DNA of 32,676 bases. Origin: a gamma proteobacterium symbiont of Ctena orbiculata (GTDB lineage Bacteria > Pseudomonadota > Gammaproteobacteria > Chromatiales > Chromatiaceae). Positions 9,514-18,025 of this stretch are shown one piece after another. How positions within the stretch are numbered: the first letter of the stretch is position 1; each line of letters begins with the position of its first letter. The notes under the pieces are model-generated. The model saw only the letters and a list, made by a program, of their open reading frames with translations, did no database searches and was not told where the DNA came from. The stretch is taken from positions 1 to 32,676 of the forward strand of contig QBVD01000069.1 of NCBI GenBank assembly GCA_003058525.1. The letters are read 5' to 3'. The translations under genes were made by a program, and so were the position numbers.

Positions 9514-10098
9514 ATGTATCGTAAGCCCTGGAAGAGACACTATCTTTCGCCGGGTGAAACAGCGGAGATACTCAAGGTCACACCAGCCTCGTTGCGAGGT
9601 TGGACGCGCAAGGGAATACTCCGCGCAGAGACAACCAGAGGGGGACATCGGCGCTTTCCTGTCAGTGAGGTGATCCGATTGGCCCGGATTAAAGGTCTCG
9701 ATGTAGAGTCGTCACTTTTAATGTCAATCAGATTGCTGATTATCGACAGTGATATCGAATCCTGCATGGCGCTTCAAAAGTCACTAAGCAGTTTTGCCGG
9801 TGTATCAAAGGTTGCGGTTGCGCACGATGGTTTCACGGCGGGGTGCCTGGTGACCCAATTTCATCCCGATGTAATACTCTTGGACCTTAATGTTCCGGGT
9901 ATCGATAGTACTCAAATATGCGGCTTCATAAAGCATGACCATCGGACAAAATTCATCAGAGTGATTGCTATGTGTCGAAATTGTTCAATAAAACTTCAAA
10001 AACAGATTGTGAATCTCGGTGCTGAAGTCTGCTTTTTAAAGCCCTTGCCCCTGAATTTGCTGAAGCAGGCACTGGGATTGGAAGACCTGGACGATTAA
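9514..10098 (+). CDS. MerR-type HTH fused to receiver domain
   Basis: This is a 194-aa protein from ATG 9514, which has GGA and AAG words at suitable distance; a TTG at 9484 would add 10 residues. Residues about 10-62 form a MerR/excisionase-type winged HTH (LSPGETAEILKVTPASLRGW, then a wing with TTRGGHRRFP). Residues about 72-190 form a receiver domain with acidic residues in LLIIDSD, acceptor D124 (VILLDLNVPG) and the conserved Lys in FLKPLP. The DNA-binding domain precedes the receiver, the reverse of most response regulators. It probably binds DNA under phosphorylation control. It lies 11 bases before the HD-GYP gene and likely forms an operon with it. The cognate kinase is unknown; the divergent kinase is a candidate. 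Confidence 0.85.
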   Translation: MYRKPWKRHYLSPGETAEILKVTPASLRGWTRKGILRAETTRGGHRRFPVSEVIRLARIKGLDVESSLLMSIRLLIIDSDIESCMALQKSLSSFAGVSKVAVAHDGFTAGCLVTQFHPDVILLDLNVPGIDSTQICGFIKHDHRTKFIRVIAMCRNCSIKLQKQIVNLGAEVCFLKPLPLNLLKQALGLEDLDD

Positions 10099-10109
10099 TC
10101 ACTTCCTCA

Positions 10110-11117
10110 ATGAACGACTCCGGCTTCTCCATGATCAGTCAGCCTGACAGGCCTTATCGTATCCTTGTCGTTGATGATAACGAGCTGCATCTCACGATGC
10201 ATGTGGAGACACTTCAGAGTCTTTCGTGCCAGGTTATGACCACTGATTCGGGATATAAGGCACTGACTCTGGTCGAACAGGAGGACTTCGACCTGGTACT
10301 GCTGGACAAGCGGTTGCCGGACATCGATGGCGACGAGGTCTGTTACAGGATTCGTCGGGATCTCGACAACCATCTGCTGCCGGTGATAATGGTGACCGCT
10401 TTCGGCAACCCAGAAAGTCTGCGGCATAGCCTGTCGAATGGCGCCAATGATTTCATCAAAAAGCCCTATGATCCCCTCGAACTCAAGTCGCGCGCCAGGG
10501 CGGCCATGGAGATGAAGCATCTGATCGATCAGCTGGATAATGCGGCATCGGTGTTGTTTACACTGGCCAAGATGGTCGAGGCGCGAGACCCTACAACAGG
10601 CGAGCACTGTAACCGTCTGATACGGACCTGCCGGATCCTTGGGGAAGACCTGAATCTCACAGTTACGGATCGGGAAGCACTGCGAAAAGGGGCCATTCTG
10701 CATGATATAGGTAAAATCGGGATACCCGATTCCGTGTTGCTGAAACCCGGTGAACTGACGCCTGAAGAGTGGCGGGTAATGCGCAGACATGCTGTGATTG
10801 GTGCAGATTTGTGCAACCGGCTGAACAGCGTGCGGGATGCAGTACCGATCATACGACACCACCATGAGCGTTGGGACGGCAGCGGTTATCCAGACGGCCT
10901 CTCCGGGGATCGAATCCCATTGGTTGCCCGGGTATTTCAGTATGCGGATATCTATGATGCGTTGAGACACGATCGTGTCTACAGTAAGGCGCAAACAGTC
11001 GAATATGTTATCGAAGTAATCGAGGATGAAATCAACAAGGGTTGGCGAGATCCTGAGATAGGCAAGGTTTTCATCGATTTGCTCATGCGTGACCCGGGCA
11101 GATTCGACGCGGATTGA
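10110..11117 (+). CDS. REC-HD-GYP c-di-GMP phosphodiesterase, RpfG-like
   Basis: This 335-aa cytosolic protein has an N-terminal receiver (VVDDNE, acceptor D66 in LVLLDKRLP, Lys in FIKKPYDP) and an HD-GYP domain. The domain shows HDIGKIGIPD with H198/D199, the HHHERWDGSGYPDG block with GYP at 259-261, and the downstream ADIYDAL motif. All expected metal-binding and GYP residues are present, so it should hydrolyse c-di-GMP to pGpG or GMP when phosphorylated. No clear ribosome binding site precedes ATG 10110, and ATG 10131 is an alternative. It probably depends on translation from the gene 11 bases upstream. It is the only HD-GYP enzyme here and could counteract the two GGDEF-EAL proteins nearby. 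Confidence 0.93.
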   Translation: MNDSGFSMISQPDRPYRILVVDDNELHLTMHVETLQSLSCQVMTTDSGYKALTLVEQEDFDLVLLDKRLPDIDGDEVCYRIRRDLDNHLLPVIMVTAFGNPESLRHSLSNGANDFIKKPYDPLELKSRARAAMEMKHLIDQLDNAASVLFTLAKMVEARDPTTGEHCNRLIRTCRILGEDLNLTVTDREALRKGAILHDIGKIGIPDSVLLKPGELTPEEWRVMRRHAVIGADLCNRLNSVRDAVPIIRHHHERWDGSGYPDGLSGDRIPLVARVFQYADIYDALRHDRVYSKAQTVEYVIEVIEDEINKGWRDPEIGKVFIDLLMRDPGRFDAD

Positions 11118-11248
11118 GCCACAGCCTGTTGATAGCAGTCCTCATCTCAATCTTATTTCGGTATGCATAATATGAACCACTCACCGCTATGTACCGATGC
11201 TGGTTATACTCTATCAAGTTGGGAGCTGTAAGTTGAGGCGCCTTGGGT

Positions 11249-11587
11249 ATGGCTAAGCATAGAATCAAACGTGAAAAGCAGACCATATCTGCAATGATGG
11301 CAATTTATTGTCGTGACCATCATGGTACCGATAACACGTTATGTGAAACCTGTGATCAACTCTTGGATTACGCTCACAGACGCCTGGATACCTGTCCCTT
11401 CCAGGAAAAGAAACCGGCATGCAATCATTGTACTGTCCACTGTTATTCCAAGGATATGCGTCTGAGAGTTCAGGATGTGATGCGCTACGCCGGGCCAAAA
11501 ATGCTGTTTCGTCACCCGATACTGAGTCTATATCATCTGTTGGACAAAACGCGCGAGGTTCCGGAACTTTCCAAACCCGGGAAATAA
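11249..11587 (+). CDS. ygbA: YgbA-family Cys-rich small protein
   Basis: This 112-aa protein from ATG 11249 has a GAGG about 11 bases upstream; an in-frame TTG at 11243 is an alternative. It matches the family named after E. coli YgbA (nitrous oxide-stimulated promoter family), whose E. coli gene belongs to the NO-responsive NsrR regulon. Cysteines sit at 21, 32, 35, 49, 58, 61 and 65, including CETC and CNHC pairs, suggesting a bound metal or Fe-S cluster. The C-terminal half (RYAGPKMLFRHP, LYHLLDKTRE) is the family signature. Its function is not established. Its stop lies 4 bases from the stop of the convergent GGDEF-EAL gene. I did not find a convincing NsrR site upstream. Confidence 0.8.
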   Translation: MAKHRIKREKQTISAMMAIYCRDHHGTDNTLCETCDQLLDYAHRRLDTCPFQEKKPACNHCTVHCYSKDMRLRVQDVMRYAGPKMLFRHPILSLYHLLDKTREVPELSKPGK

Positions 11588-11591
11588 CAGA

Positions 11592-14096
11592 TCAGCCTGC
11601 AACTTTTTCCTGCTGAGCGTTGACAATATAGTCTGCGAAGTCTTGATGCGGCATGGGTCTGGAGAAATGGTAGCCCTGCGCGAAATTAACGTTGAGAGAG
11701 TTCAGAAATCTTGCCTGATCAAGGGTTTCGACACCTTCGGCAATGATCGACATGCCGAATTTTTTCCCCATCAGTACTATCGTTTCCGTCAATACTCTAT
11801 TGTCCGCATCCGCCGGCAGTCCATTGATGAATGAGCGGTCAATCTTCAGATGATTGAGTGGAAAGCGTTTTATATACGCCAATGAGGAGTAACCGGTTCC
11901 AAAGTCATCCATTGCTGATTCGACGCCGAGCTCTTTCAAATGATGAAAGATCTCAAATACCTCTTCGTCGCTCTGTAACATAAGGTTTTCGGTTATCTCC
12001 ACGCATAATTTCAGACCGATATCATTAGCCTGTTGAGCAATCCGCGATATGAACTTAATGAAAGATGCATCACAGAAGTAGTTTGGTGGTACATTTACCG
12101 ATAACCAGAACCGCTTGGGTCGTTGATCCCAGGACTCGGCATGGTCCAGAACGATTTGAAACAGCCAGTTCGTAATCTGTTTGATCATACCCGACTGTTC
12201 TGCTACGGGTATGAAATCCGAGGGTGGAACTGATCCCAATACGGGGTTTTCCCACCGCAGAAGCACCTCGGCGCCGACCAATGAGTTGTCTTCAATATCA
12301 ACAATGGGTTGGTAGACCGGGTAGAGTTCACCTGCTTCCAGTGCATGGCTCAATTGCGTCTCAAGTTCTATTCTCTCAGAAACCTTTTTATTAAGGTCAT
12401 GGGTAAAGAAGCGGAACGTGTTGCGTCCTGCGTGTTTGGCCTCATACAAGGCGATATCGGCATTACTCATCAGGGTGCTGACATCTTCGCCGTCATCCGG
12501 ATAGATGGCAATACCCAGACTGGACGTAATACTCACCTCCCTGTTATTCAAGTGAAAAGGGTACTCTGTAGCCGCAATAAGTTTACTGACTACACGATCC
12601 AAATCGGTGGAAAGATTAATGACATCAGGTATCAATGCCAAAAACTCATCTCCGCCCAAGCGTGCCAGGGTGTCTTCAGATCTCAACTGTTCCTTTATAC
12701 GTTTGGCCACCTTTATCAATAACAGATCCCCTACAGGATGTCCCATCGAGTCATTGATATTCTTGAAATTGTCAAGATCGATATATATGACAGCGACATG
12801 TTGATTATTACGCTTGGCATGTTGCAGCAGTTGCTGAAGACGGTCAAAGGCGAGAAACCGATTTGGTAACTCTGTTAGCTGATCGTGTGTCGCCTGTTCA
12901 AGTAATTTCTCCTCAAAGGCCTTTCGATCCGTGATATCCTCTTTTACCGACAGGTAGTGGGTCATGTCTCCATTGCTGTCGCGGATTGGAGCAATGACGA
13001 CTGATTCCCAATACACAGAACCGTTTTTTCGTTTATTACAGGACTCTCCTTTCCATATTTCACCCCTTTTTATCGTGCTCCACATTTTGTCCAGCATCCC
13101 GCTGTCGTTTACATCGCCCTCCAGCATGCGTGTATGTTTGCCAATGACATCCTGTGCCGGGTAACCGCTTACTTCAGAGAACTTCGGGTTGACATATTCA
13201 ATAATTCCCTCCAGATTGGCGATAACGACTGACGCGGGACTTTGCTCCACTGCCATGGAGAGTTTTTTCAGGTCTTCCGAGGCTTTTTGTCTCTGCTCAA
13301 TCTCTTTTGCAAGCTGGGTATTTATGCTCAGCAATGTTTCTCTGTCGATTTTAATCTCGTCCATCATCTCATTGAAGCTTTTAGCAAGACGGCCAAGTTC
13401 ATCTTTAGAGATGATGGGGACATCCTTTTCCAGGTTGCCTTCAGCAATCCGGGATGCTCCCTGGCTTAAAATATCCACCGGGTGCAGAACCTGCATTCGA
13501 AAGATGATGAATAAGACACTTCCCAGAAATATCACGATTAAACTGTAAATCAGAATCAGATCGATAACGGCATCACGAGTAACCCGATTAATACGTGTTG
13601 TATCCAGTCCTATCAATACCCAGCCCAATACTTGATCATTGTCCTTGATGGCATACTCCAGAATGATGGGAACAGCAGGTTGATCAAATGCACCCTCCGT
13701 TGGCCTGTATTGATTTCTTATCCATTTCTCAATTTGTTCGGGTTGTACGCCATCAGGGATAAAAGTGGTTATCGGATGACCTTCCAATGCTCGTATCTGA
13801 GCAAATATGACATCGACATCGTTGGATATCTTATGGACCAGGCGATCCAGTCCGGAGACATCATAGCTGTAGATGGCGCCGGGGCTGATCAATGCTATGA
13901 ACTCTCCAATTGCATTGCCCTTGCTGCGCAGGCTGTTTTCAAGCAGGTCATGCTGGGTTTTGTAGACATATAGCGCAGCTCCACCCAGTGTAATAACAAG
14001 AGTGATGGTTATCCAGATAATGAATTTGAAACGCAGACTCCTTTTATAAACTGGAGGGATGCGCGGTTTGGTTATGTGTTCATCATCAGGGGTCAT
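11592..14096 (-). CDS. Membrane HAMP-PAS-GGDEF-EAL c-di-GMP enzyme
   Basis: This protein is 834 aa from ATG 14096. The open frame extends to 14141, but that start overlaps the upstream gene by 56 bases. It has a membrane span near residues 20-45, a periplasmic domain to about 175, a second span near 185-205 and a HAMP linker (VLHPVDILSQGASRIAEGN). A PAS domain with PAC motif follows, then GGDEF (RLGGDEF near residue 480, RxxD site RSED) and EAL. The EAL signature reads EVL (GAEVLLRW), a known tolerated variant, and DDFGTGYSS near 734 is intact. Both activities are possible. The gene overlaps the PhnD-like binding-protein gene by 11 bases, so the binding protein probably feeds ligand information to its periplasmic domain. 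Confidence 0.92.
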   Translation of the reverse strand: MTPDDEHITKPRIPPVYKRSLRFKFIIWITITLVITLGGAALYVYKTQHDLLENSLRSKGNAIGEFIALISPGAIYSYDVSGLDRLVHKISNDVDVIFAQIRALEGHPITTFIPDGVQPEQIEKWIRNQYRPTEGAFDQPAVPIILEYAIKDNDQVLGWVLIGLDTTRINRVTRDAVIDLILIYSLIVIFLGSVLFIIFRMQVLHPVDILSQGASRIAEGNLEKDVPIISKDELGRLAKSFNEMMDEIKIDRETLLSINTQLAKEIEQRQKASEDLKKLSMAVEQSPASVVIANLEGIIEYVNPKFSEVSGYPAQDVIGKHTRMLEGDVNDSGMLDKMWSTIKRGEIWKGESCNKRKNGSVYWESVVIAPIRDSNGDMTHYLSVKEDITDRKAFEEKLLEQATHDQLTELPNRFLAFDRLQQLLQHAKRNNQHVAVIYIDLDNFKNINDSMGHPVGDLLLIKVAKRIKEQLRSEDTLARLGGDEFLALIPDVINLSTDLDRVVSKLIAATEYPFHLNNREVSITSSLGIAIYPDDGEDVSTLMSNADIALYEAKHAGRNTFRFFTHDLNKKVSERIELETQLSHALEAGELYPVYQPIVDIEDNSLVGAEVLLRWENPVLGSVPPSDFIPVAEQSGMIKQITNWLFQIVLDHAESWDQRPKRFWLSVNVPPNYFCDASFIKFISRIAQQANDIGLKLCVEITENLMLQSDEEVFEIFHHLKELGVESAMDDFGTGYSSLAYIKRFPLNHLKIDRSFINGLPADADNRVLTETIVLMGKKFGMSIIAEGVETLDQARFLNSLNVNFAQGYHFSRPMPHQDFADYIVNAQQEKVAG

Positions 14097-14964
14097 GAAT
14101 AGCATCGATGATAGCACGGTGAGAATCATAGTCCTTGTCATCTACCGGATTGAAGGCGCTCAAGCGCGCTTGTCGAAGGATCTCCTCTCCCCGAGGTGAT
14201 GCTTTTAGGCCAAGCAATAGGTTTTTTAATTTTGTTTTCAGATCGGCATCCATCTCTTCTTTTACTGCCCAGGGAAGATGCGGAAGCGGCTTGCTGACGG
14301 CAATTACAGCCAGTTCATCCACATTGATCTTCTTGGTTACCATCGGCAGCCGTTGAACCACCTCGCCGGCCCCACCGGCGTCAGTGCGCTTGAGATAAGT
14401 GGATAGTACAGCGTTAGGTGGGTTGATGGCATAGGTCTCCTGGTAGTCGCCCGCCTCCAATCCTGCCTGGCGGAGGAGATAGGTAGGGACGATATAGCTC
14501 ATCATTGCCCTCGGACCTCCACCGAAGAGTATTTTCTTGTCCCGTAGCTGTTCAAGCTGCCTGATTCCGGAGTCACGGCGTACATAGATTGCTCCGCGGA
14601 TCATCTTTTCTCCGAACTCTTCGTTTTGAACCAGTGCATCGTAACCGAGTTTTTCATGGGCATTGATGTATTCGAGTTGATTCATATGCACCAGGTCATA
14701 GTGGCGCTTTTGCAAGCGTTCGAGAAAGATATCGTAATTCGGAGACAGTTCCAGATTAACCGGACGTTGCAGTTGCTCCTGCAGATAACGCGTCAGCGGA
14801 CGAAACAGGTTGGCCGTGACTACAGCATCACGTCGAGGAAAAATACCGACGAGGAGGGGATCAGCCATGACGCTGGTAAAGAGATTGGCAGCGAGTAGCA
14901 ATAATAGGATATAGACTTTGAGGGCACTGCGGCTGATTTGGCTTACTTTATAGCGATAACCCAT
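14086..14964 (-). CDS. PhnD-like periplasmic substrate-binding protein
   Basis: This 292-aa protein has a hydrophobic signal region (residues about 14-34, ending SVMA) and an export-ready mature part. It belongs to the phosphate/phosphite/phosphonate-type binding-protein family: LLVGIFPRRDA, RPLTRYLQEQL, the YDLVHMNQLEY strand-turn and the GGPRAMMSY ligand loop. No ABC permease or ATPase gene accompanies it. It is instead translationally coupled to a membrane GGDEF-EAL gene, so it likely serves as a ligand sensor and not a transporter. The ligand cannot be told from sequence, since many family members bind anions other than phosphonates. A 13-base palindrome lies just upstream at 14982-14994. 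Confidence 0.85.
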   Translation of the reverse strand: MGYRYKVSQISRSALKVYILLLLLAANLFTSVMADPLLVGIFPRRDAVVTANLFRPLTRYLQEQLQRPVNLELSPNYDIFLERLQKRHYDLVHMNQLEYINAHEKLGYDALVQNEEFGEKMIRGAIYVRRDSGIRQLEQLRDKKILFGGGPRAMMSYIVPTYLLRQAGLEAGDYQETYAINPPNAVLSTYLKRTDAGGAGEVVQRLPMVTKKINVDELAVIAVSKPLPHLPWAVKEEMDADLKTKLKNLLLGLKASPRGEEILRQARLSAFNPVDDKDYDSHRAIIDAIHDP

Positions 14965-14981
14965 GATTTATTCTTTAACTG

Positions 14982-14994
14982 ATTGATAATCAAT
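14982..14994. promoter_or_regulatory. Palindrome in divergent promoter region
   Basis: ATTGAT-A-ATCAAT, a perfect 6-base inverted repeat around one base, lies 18 bases before the PhnD-like start codon. CATGATTTAT occurs at 14962-14971 across that start and again at 15011-15020. This may be an operator for the sensor operon. No regulator can be assigned. Confidence 0.3.
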
Positions 14995-15066
14995 GGTAAA
15001 AATGTAAAACCATGATTTATGTATTGTTAGCGGCAGCAACAACGCTATCTTAAAACATTCGTAATA

Positions 15067-15095
15067 TTGATATATAGCATCTGGTACTGTAAATA
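15067..15095 (+). promoter_or_regulatory. Candidate promoter for the sugar-oxidation operon
   Basis: TTGATA (15067-15072) and TAAATA (15090-15095) are 17 bases apart. They lie about 115 bases before the dehydrogenase start codon, which has a strong GAGGGGAG ribosome binding site. This is a consensus match only. Confidence 0.4.
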
Positions 15096-15209
15096 TCAGG
15101 CACTATGTCATTATTTGGACAAAGACTAATTCTAAAATTGTGCAGTCCGGATCTCCCATTCGGATCATTACGGACATTCAGCTAAAACAGATAGTCAGGT
15201 GAGGGGAGA

Positions 15210-16025
15210 ATGAGCGGTAAACAATCAGACTTGCTGGCCGGGCAGCGGGCCTTAGTCACAGGCGCCAATTCAGGCATTGGTGCGGCCGTTGCGCGAGGGC
15301 TCGCCATGGCGGGCGCCAAGGTGGTCATTAACTATGTCGCCAATGAATCGGATGCCATAAAACTGGTGAATGAGATTGAGAAATCCGGCGGCGATGCAAT
15401 GGCGTTATACGGTGACGTCAGTAATGAGGGTGATGTGCAGGCAATGTTCAACCAGATGATCGATACATGGGGGAGTATCGATATTCTGGTCAACAACGCC
15501 GGAATTCAACGGGATGCGCCTTTTGTCGATATGACGCTGGCGCAGTGGAATAAGGTGATGGATGTGAATCTCACGGGACAGTTTCTCTGCACCAGGGAAG
15601 CGACCAAAGAGTTTGTCAGAAGGGGGGTTGTAACAGAGTTGTCATGTGCCGCCGGCAAGGTGATCTGCATGTCCTCTGTTCATGAAGTGATTCCTTGGGC
15701 CGGACACGTTAATTACGCGGCATCGAAAGGGGGTGTGATGATGTTCATGCAGAGTGTTGCTCAAGAGTTGGCGCATCAGAAGATCCGTGTCAACGGTATC
15801 GCGCCGGGCGCTATCCGTACCCCGATCAACCGAAATGCGTGGGAGACGCCGGATGCGGAGGCCTCATTGCTGAAACTGATCCCCTATGAACGTATCGGCG
15901 ATCCCGCCGATATTGCCAAAGCCGTGGTCTGGCTTGCGTCGGATGAGTCAGACTACGTTACGGGAACAACACTGTTTGTGGATGGCGGAATGACCCTCTA
16001 TCCGGGGTTCAGAGAAGGTGGTTGA
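15210..16025 (+). CDS. SDR family glucose 1-dehydrogenase-like oxidoreductase
   Basis: This 271-aa protein is a classical short-chain dehydrogenase: the cofactor loop TGANSGIG near residue 17, NNAG, catalytic S156, Y169 and K173 (YAASK), and the C-terminal VDGGM. Overall it resembles Bacillus-type glucose 1-dehydrogenases, which oxidise glucose to glucono-1,5-lactone with NAD(P). SDR substrate calls from sequence are weak, but the context supports it. Two glucoside hydrolase genes follow, and a gluconolactonase/gluconokinase fusion lies nearby. The start has a strong ribosome binding site 5 bases upstream. The next gene begins at or just after the stop. Confidence 0.85.
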   Translation: MSGKQSDLLAGQRALVTGANSGIGAAVARGLAMAGAKVVINYVANESDAIKLVNEIEKSGGDAMALYGDVSNEGDVQAMFNQMIDTWGSIDILVNNAGIQRDAPFVDMTLAQWNKVMDVNLTGQFLCTREATKEFVRRGVVTELSCAAGKVICMSSVHEVIPWAGHVNYAASKGGVMMFMQSVAQELAHQKIRVNGIAPGAIRTPINRNAWETPDAEASLLKLIPYERIGDPADIAKAVVWLASDESDYVTGTTLFVDGGMTLYPGFREGG

Positions 16026-16032
16026 GCTGCCG

Positions 16033-18015
16033 ATGCCGATTCGCTTCGGTCGTGCTGTCTGTGGGGATCTCAACCGGGCGGAATGCCGCGAGTGGCTGTT
16101 GACCAATGGCTCCGGCGCCTATGCGGCGGGTACCGTCGCATCCAGCCTGACACGCCGATACCATGGGTTGCTGATCGCTCCCCTGAGCGGTGCTCTGGAT
16201 CACCATCTTATGATGGCTAAGGGGGATGCCACCCTGCGACTCGACGGCAGGGAGTGGCCGCTGTTCACCAATCGTTGGTATGGCGATGTGATCGAGCCCC
16301 GTGGTTATCGATATCTGGAGAGTTTTCGACTGCTGGGCAGGATGCCGGTGTGGCGTTTTGCCTTCGGTCAAATGAACCTTGAGATGCGCATCTGGATGGA
16401 GCATGGGCAGGCAACCACCTATGTGGCTTATCGGCTCTCCGGCTGGAATGGGAAGGCCGAGTTGAACGTCAACATGCTGGCCAATCGGCGTGATCACCAC
16501 GGCAATATGCATATCAGGGATACCACCGCTTCGGTCACTGAGTCGGATTGCGGCATGTGCATCGAATGGCCTGAAGGGGATCGTCTCTCGATTCATACCA
16601 CAGAGGCCGCCTTTGAACCCTGGCAACACTGGTACGAAGGCTTTCTGCTGAGCAGAGAAGAGCAGCGTGGACTTGCTTCATTGGACAACAATCTGTCGGT
16701 CGGCCGGGTGATCTTTCGATTACAGCAAGGCGAGTGGGCCGGGTTCGCTGTTTCGCTTGAGAATAGAATCGACTTTGATATCGAGTCATCGATGAAACGG
16801 TTTGTCGACCGGGATGCGAAACTGATAAAAGGTAGCAAAGGAAGCATTGATAGTACGGCCCCCGACTGGATACGCCGGCTGCTGTTATCGGCGGATGATT
16901 TATTAATCGAAAGGACATTGCCCTTCAATCATACCGGTCATTCGATCATTGCCGGTTATCCTTGGTTCGGTGACTGGGGCAGAGACACCATGATCTCATT
17001 GCCTGGTCTGACCGTTGCGACGGGAAGAACGGATATCGCCCGCTCGATTCTGCTGGGGTACGCGGAACTCGTCGATCAGGGACAACTGCCCAACCGGTTC
17101 GTTGGCGCCGGTGAGCAGGCCGAATACAATACGGTCGATGCCGCCCTCTGGTATTTCGAGGCTTGGCGGGCTTACATTGATGCGACCCAGGACGACAAGC
17201 TCCTGAAGCAGTGTTTCACCATACTGGAGGAGATGATCGGTTGGCACCTCAAAGGTACAAGATACGGGATCGGTATGGATTCCGACGATCACCTGCTGCG
17301 TGCAGGAGAACCCGGCGTACAGTTGACCTGGATGGATGCGATGGTCGGCGAATGGGTGGTCACACCGCGCATCGGCAAGCCGGTGGAGATCAATGCGCTC
17401 TGGTACAACGCGCTCACTGTCATGGCCGATTTCGCAACGCGCCTGGGCAGGCCTGATCAACCCTATCGAGATATTGCCATTGCGGTAGGCAACAGTTTCA
17501 AACGTTTTCTGCGTGAAGACGGACAAGGGCTATACGATCTACTGGACGGACCGGCAGGTGATGATGCATCGATCCGTCCCAACCAGATCCTGGCAGTCAG
17601 TCTTCCACATACACCGCTTGACGAGGCGGCATGTCGAAGTGTCGTCGAGGTGTGTGGTAACGAGTTGCTGTGCTCGTATGGCCTGCGCTCCTTGAGTCCC
17701 CGTGACAAATCCTACCGTGGACACTATCGGGGAGGCGTCGCGGACCGGGACGGCGCTTACCACCAGGGTACGGTTTGGGCATGGTTGCTGGGTCACTACG
17801 CCCTGGCGGAATATCGCGTGAAGGGTGATGAGGAGGCGGCTCAACAGCGTCTTGAACCGCTGGCCGATCACCTGCTGGATGCGGGGCTGGGTTCGATCAG
17901 TGAAATCTTCGATGGTGATCCGCCGCATAGGGCGACCGGTGCGCCGGCCCAGGCCTGGTCTGTCGCATGCACGTTGGACGCCTGGTGGCGCCTGGAGCAG
18001 GCGAAGCGGGTTTGA
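16033..18015 (+). CDS. Amylo-alpha-1,6-glucosidase (GH133-type debranching enzyme)
   Basis: This protein is 660 aa from ATG 16033; a GTG at 16018 would overlap the dehydrogenase gene. The N-terminal domain begins with the family pattern (EWLLTNGSGAYAAGTVAS, TRRYHGLLIAP). The C-terminal (alpha/alpha)6 barrel has the hallmark PWFGDWGRDTMISLPGL with D314 and D318, then NTVDAALWYFEA and YHQGTVWAWLLGHYA. Family members cleave alpha-1,6 branches of glycogen-like polymers and release glucose. No signal peptide is seen, so it should act in the cytosol. It is in an operon with the dehydrogenase (7-base gap) and the next hydrolase (10-base gap). Confidence 0.92.
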   Translation: MPIRFGRAVCGDLNRAECREWLLTNGSGAYAAGTVASSLTRRYHGLLIAPLSGALDHHLMMAKGDATLRLDGREWPLFTNRWYGDVIEPRGYRYLESFRLLGRMPVWRFAFGQMNLEMRIWMEHGQATTYVAYRLSGWNGKAELNVNMLANRRDHHGNMHIRDTTASVTESDCGMCIEWPEGDRLSIHTTEAAFEPWQHWYEGFLLSREEQRGLASLDNNLSVGRVIFRLQQGEWAGFAVSLENRIDFDIESSMKRFVDRDAKLIKGSKGSIDSTAPDWIRRLLLSADDLLIERTLPFNHTGHSIIAGYPWFGDWGRDTMISLPGLTVATGRTDIARSILLGYAELVDQGQLPNRFVGAGEQAEYNTVDAALWYFEAWRAYIDATQDDKLLKQCFTILEEMIGWHLKGTRYGIGMDSDDHLLRAGEPGVQLTWMDAMVGEWVVTPRIGKPVEINALWYNALTVMADFATRLGRPDQPYRDIAIAVGNSFKRFLREDGQGLYDLLDGPAGDDASIRPNQILAVSLPHTPLDEAACRSVVEVCGNELLCSYGLRSLSPRDKSYRGHYRGGVADRDGAYHQGTVWAWLLGHYALAEYRVKGDEEAAQQRLEPLADHLLDAGLGSISEIFDGDPPHRATGAPAQAWSVACTLDAWWRLEQAKRV

Positions 18016-18025
18016 AGGAGTGGTC

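Noticed and set aside
10107-10994. Minus-strand open frame of 295 codons
   Set aside because: It lies fully opposite the REC-HD-GYP gene, whose motifs are intact. The minus frame shows no domain and is a composition shadow.
17825-18025. Longer N-terminus for the GH63-like glucosidase
   Set aside because: It overlaps the debranching gene and is Arg-rich shadow sequence, while ATG 18026 has AAGGAG at good distance.
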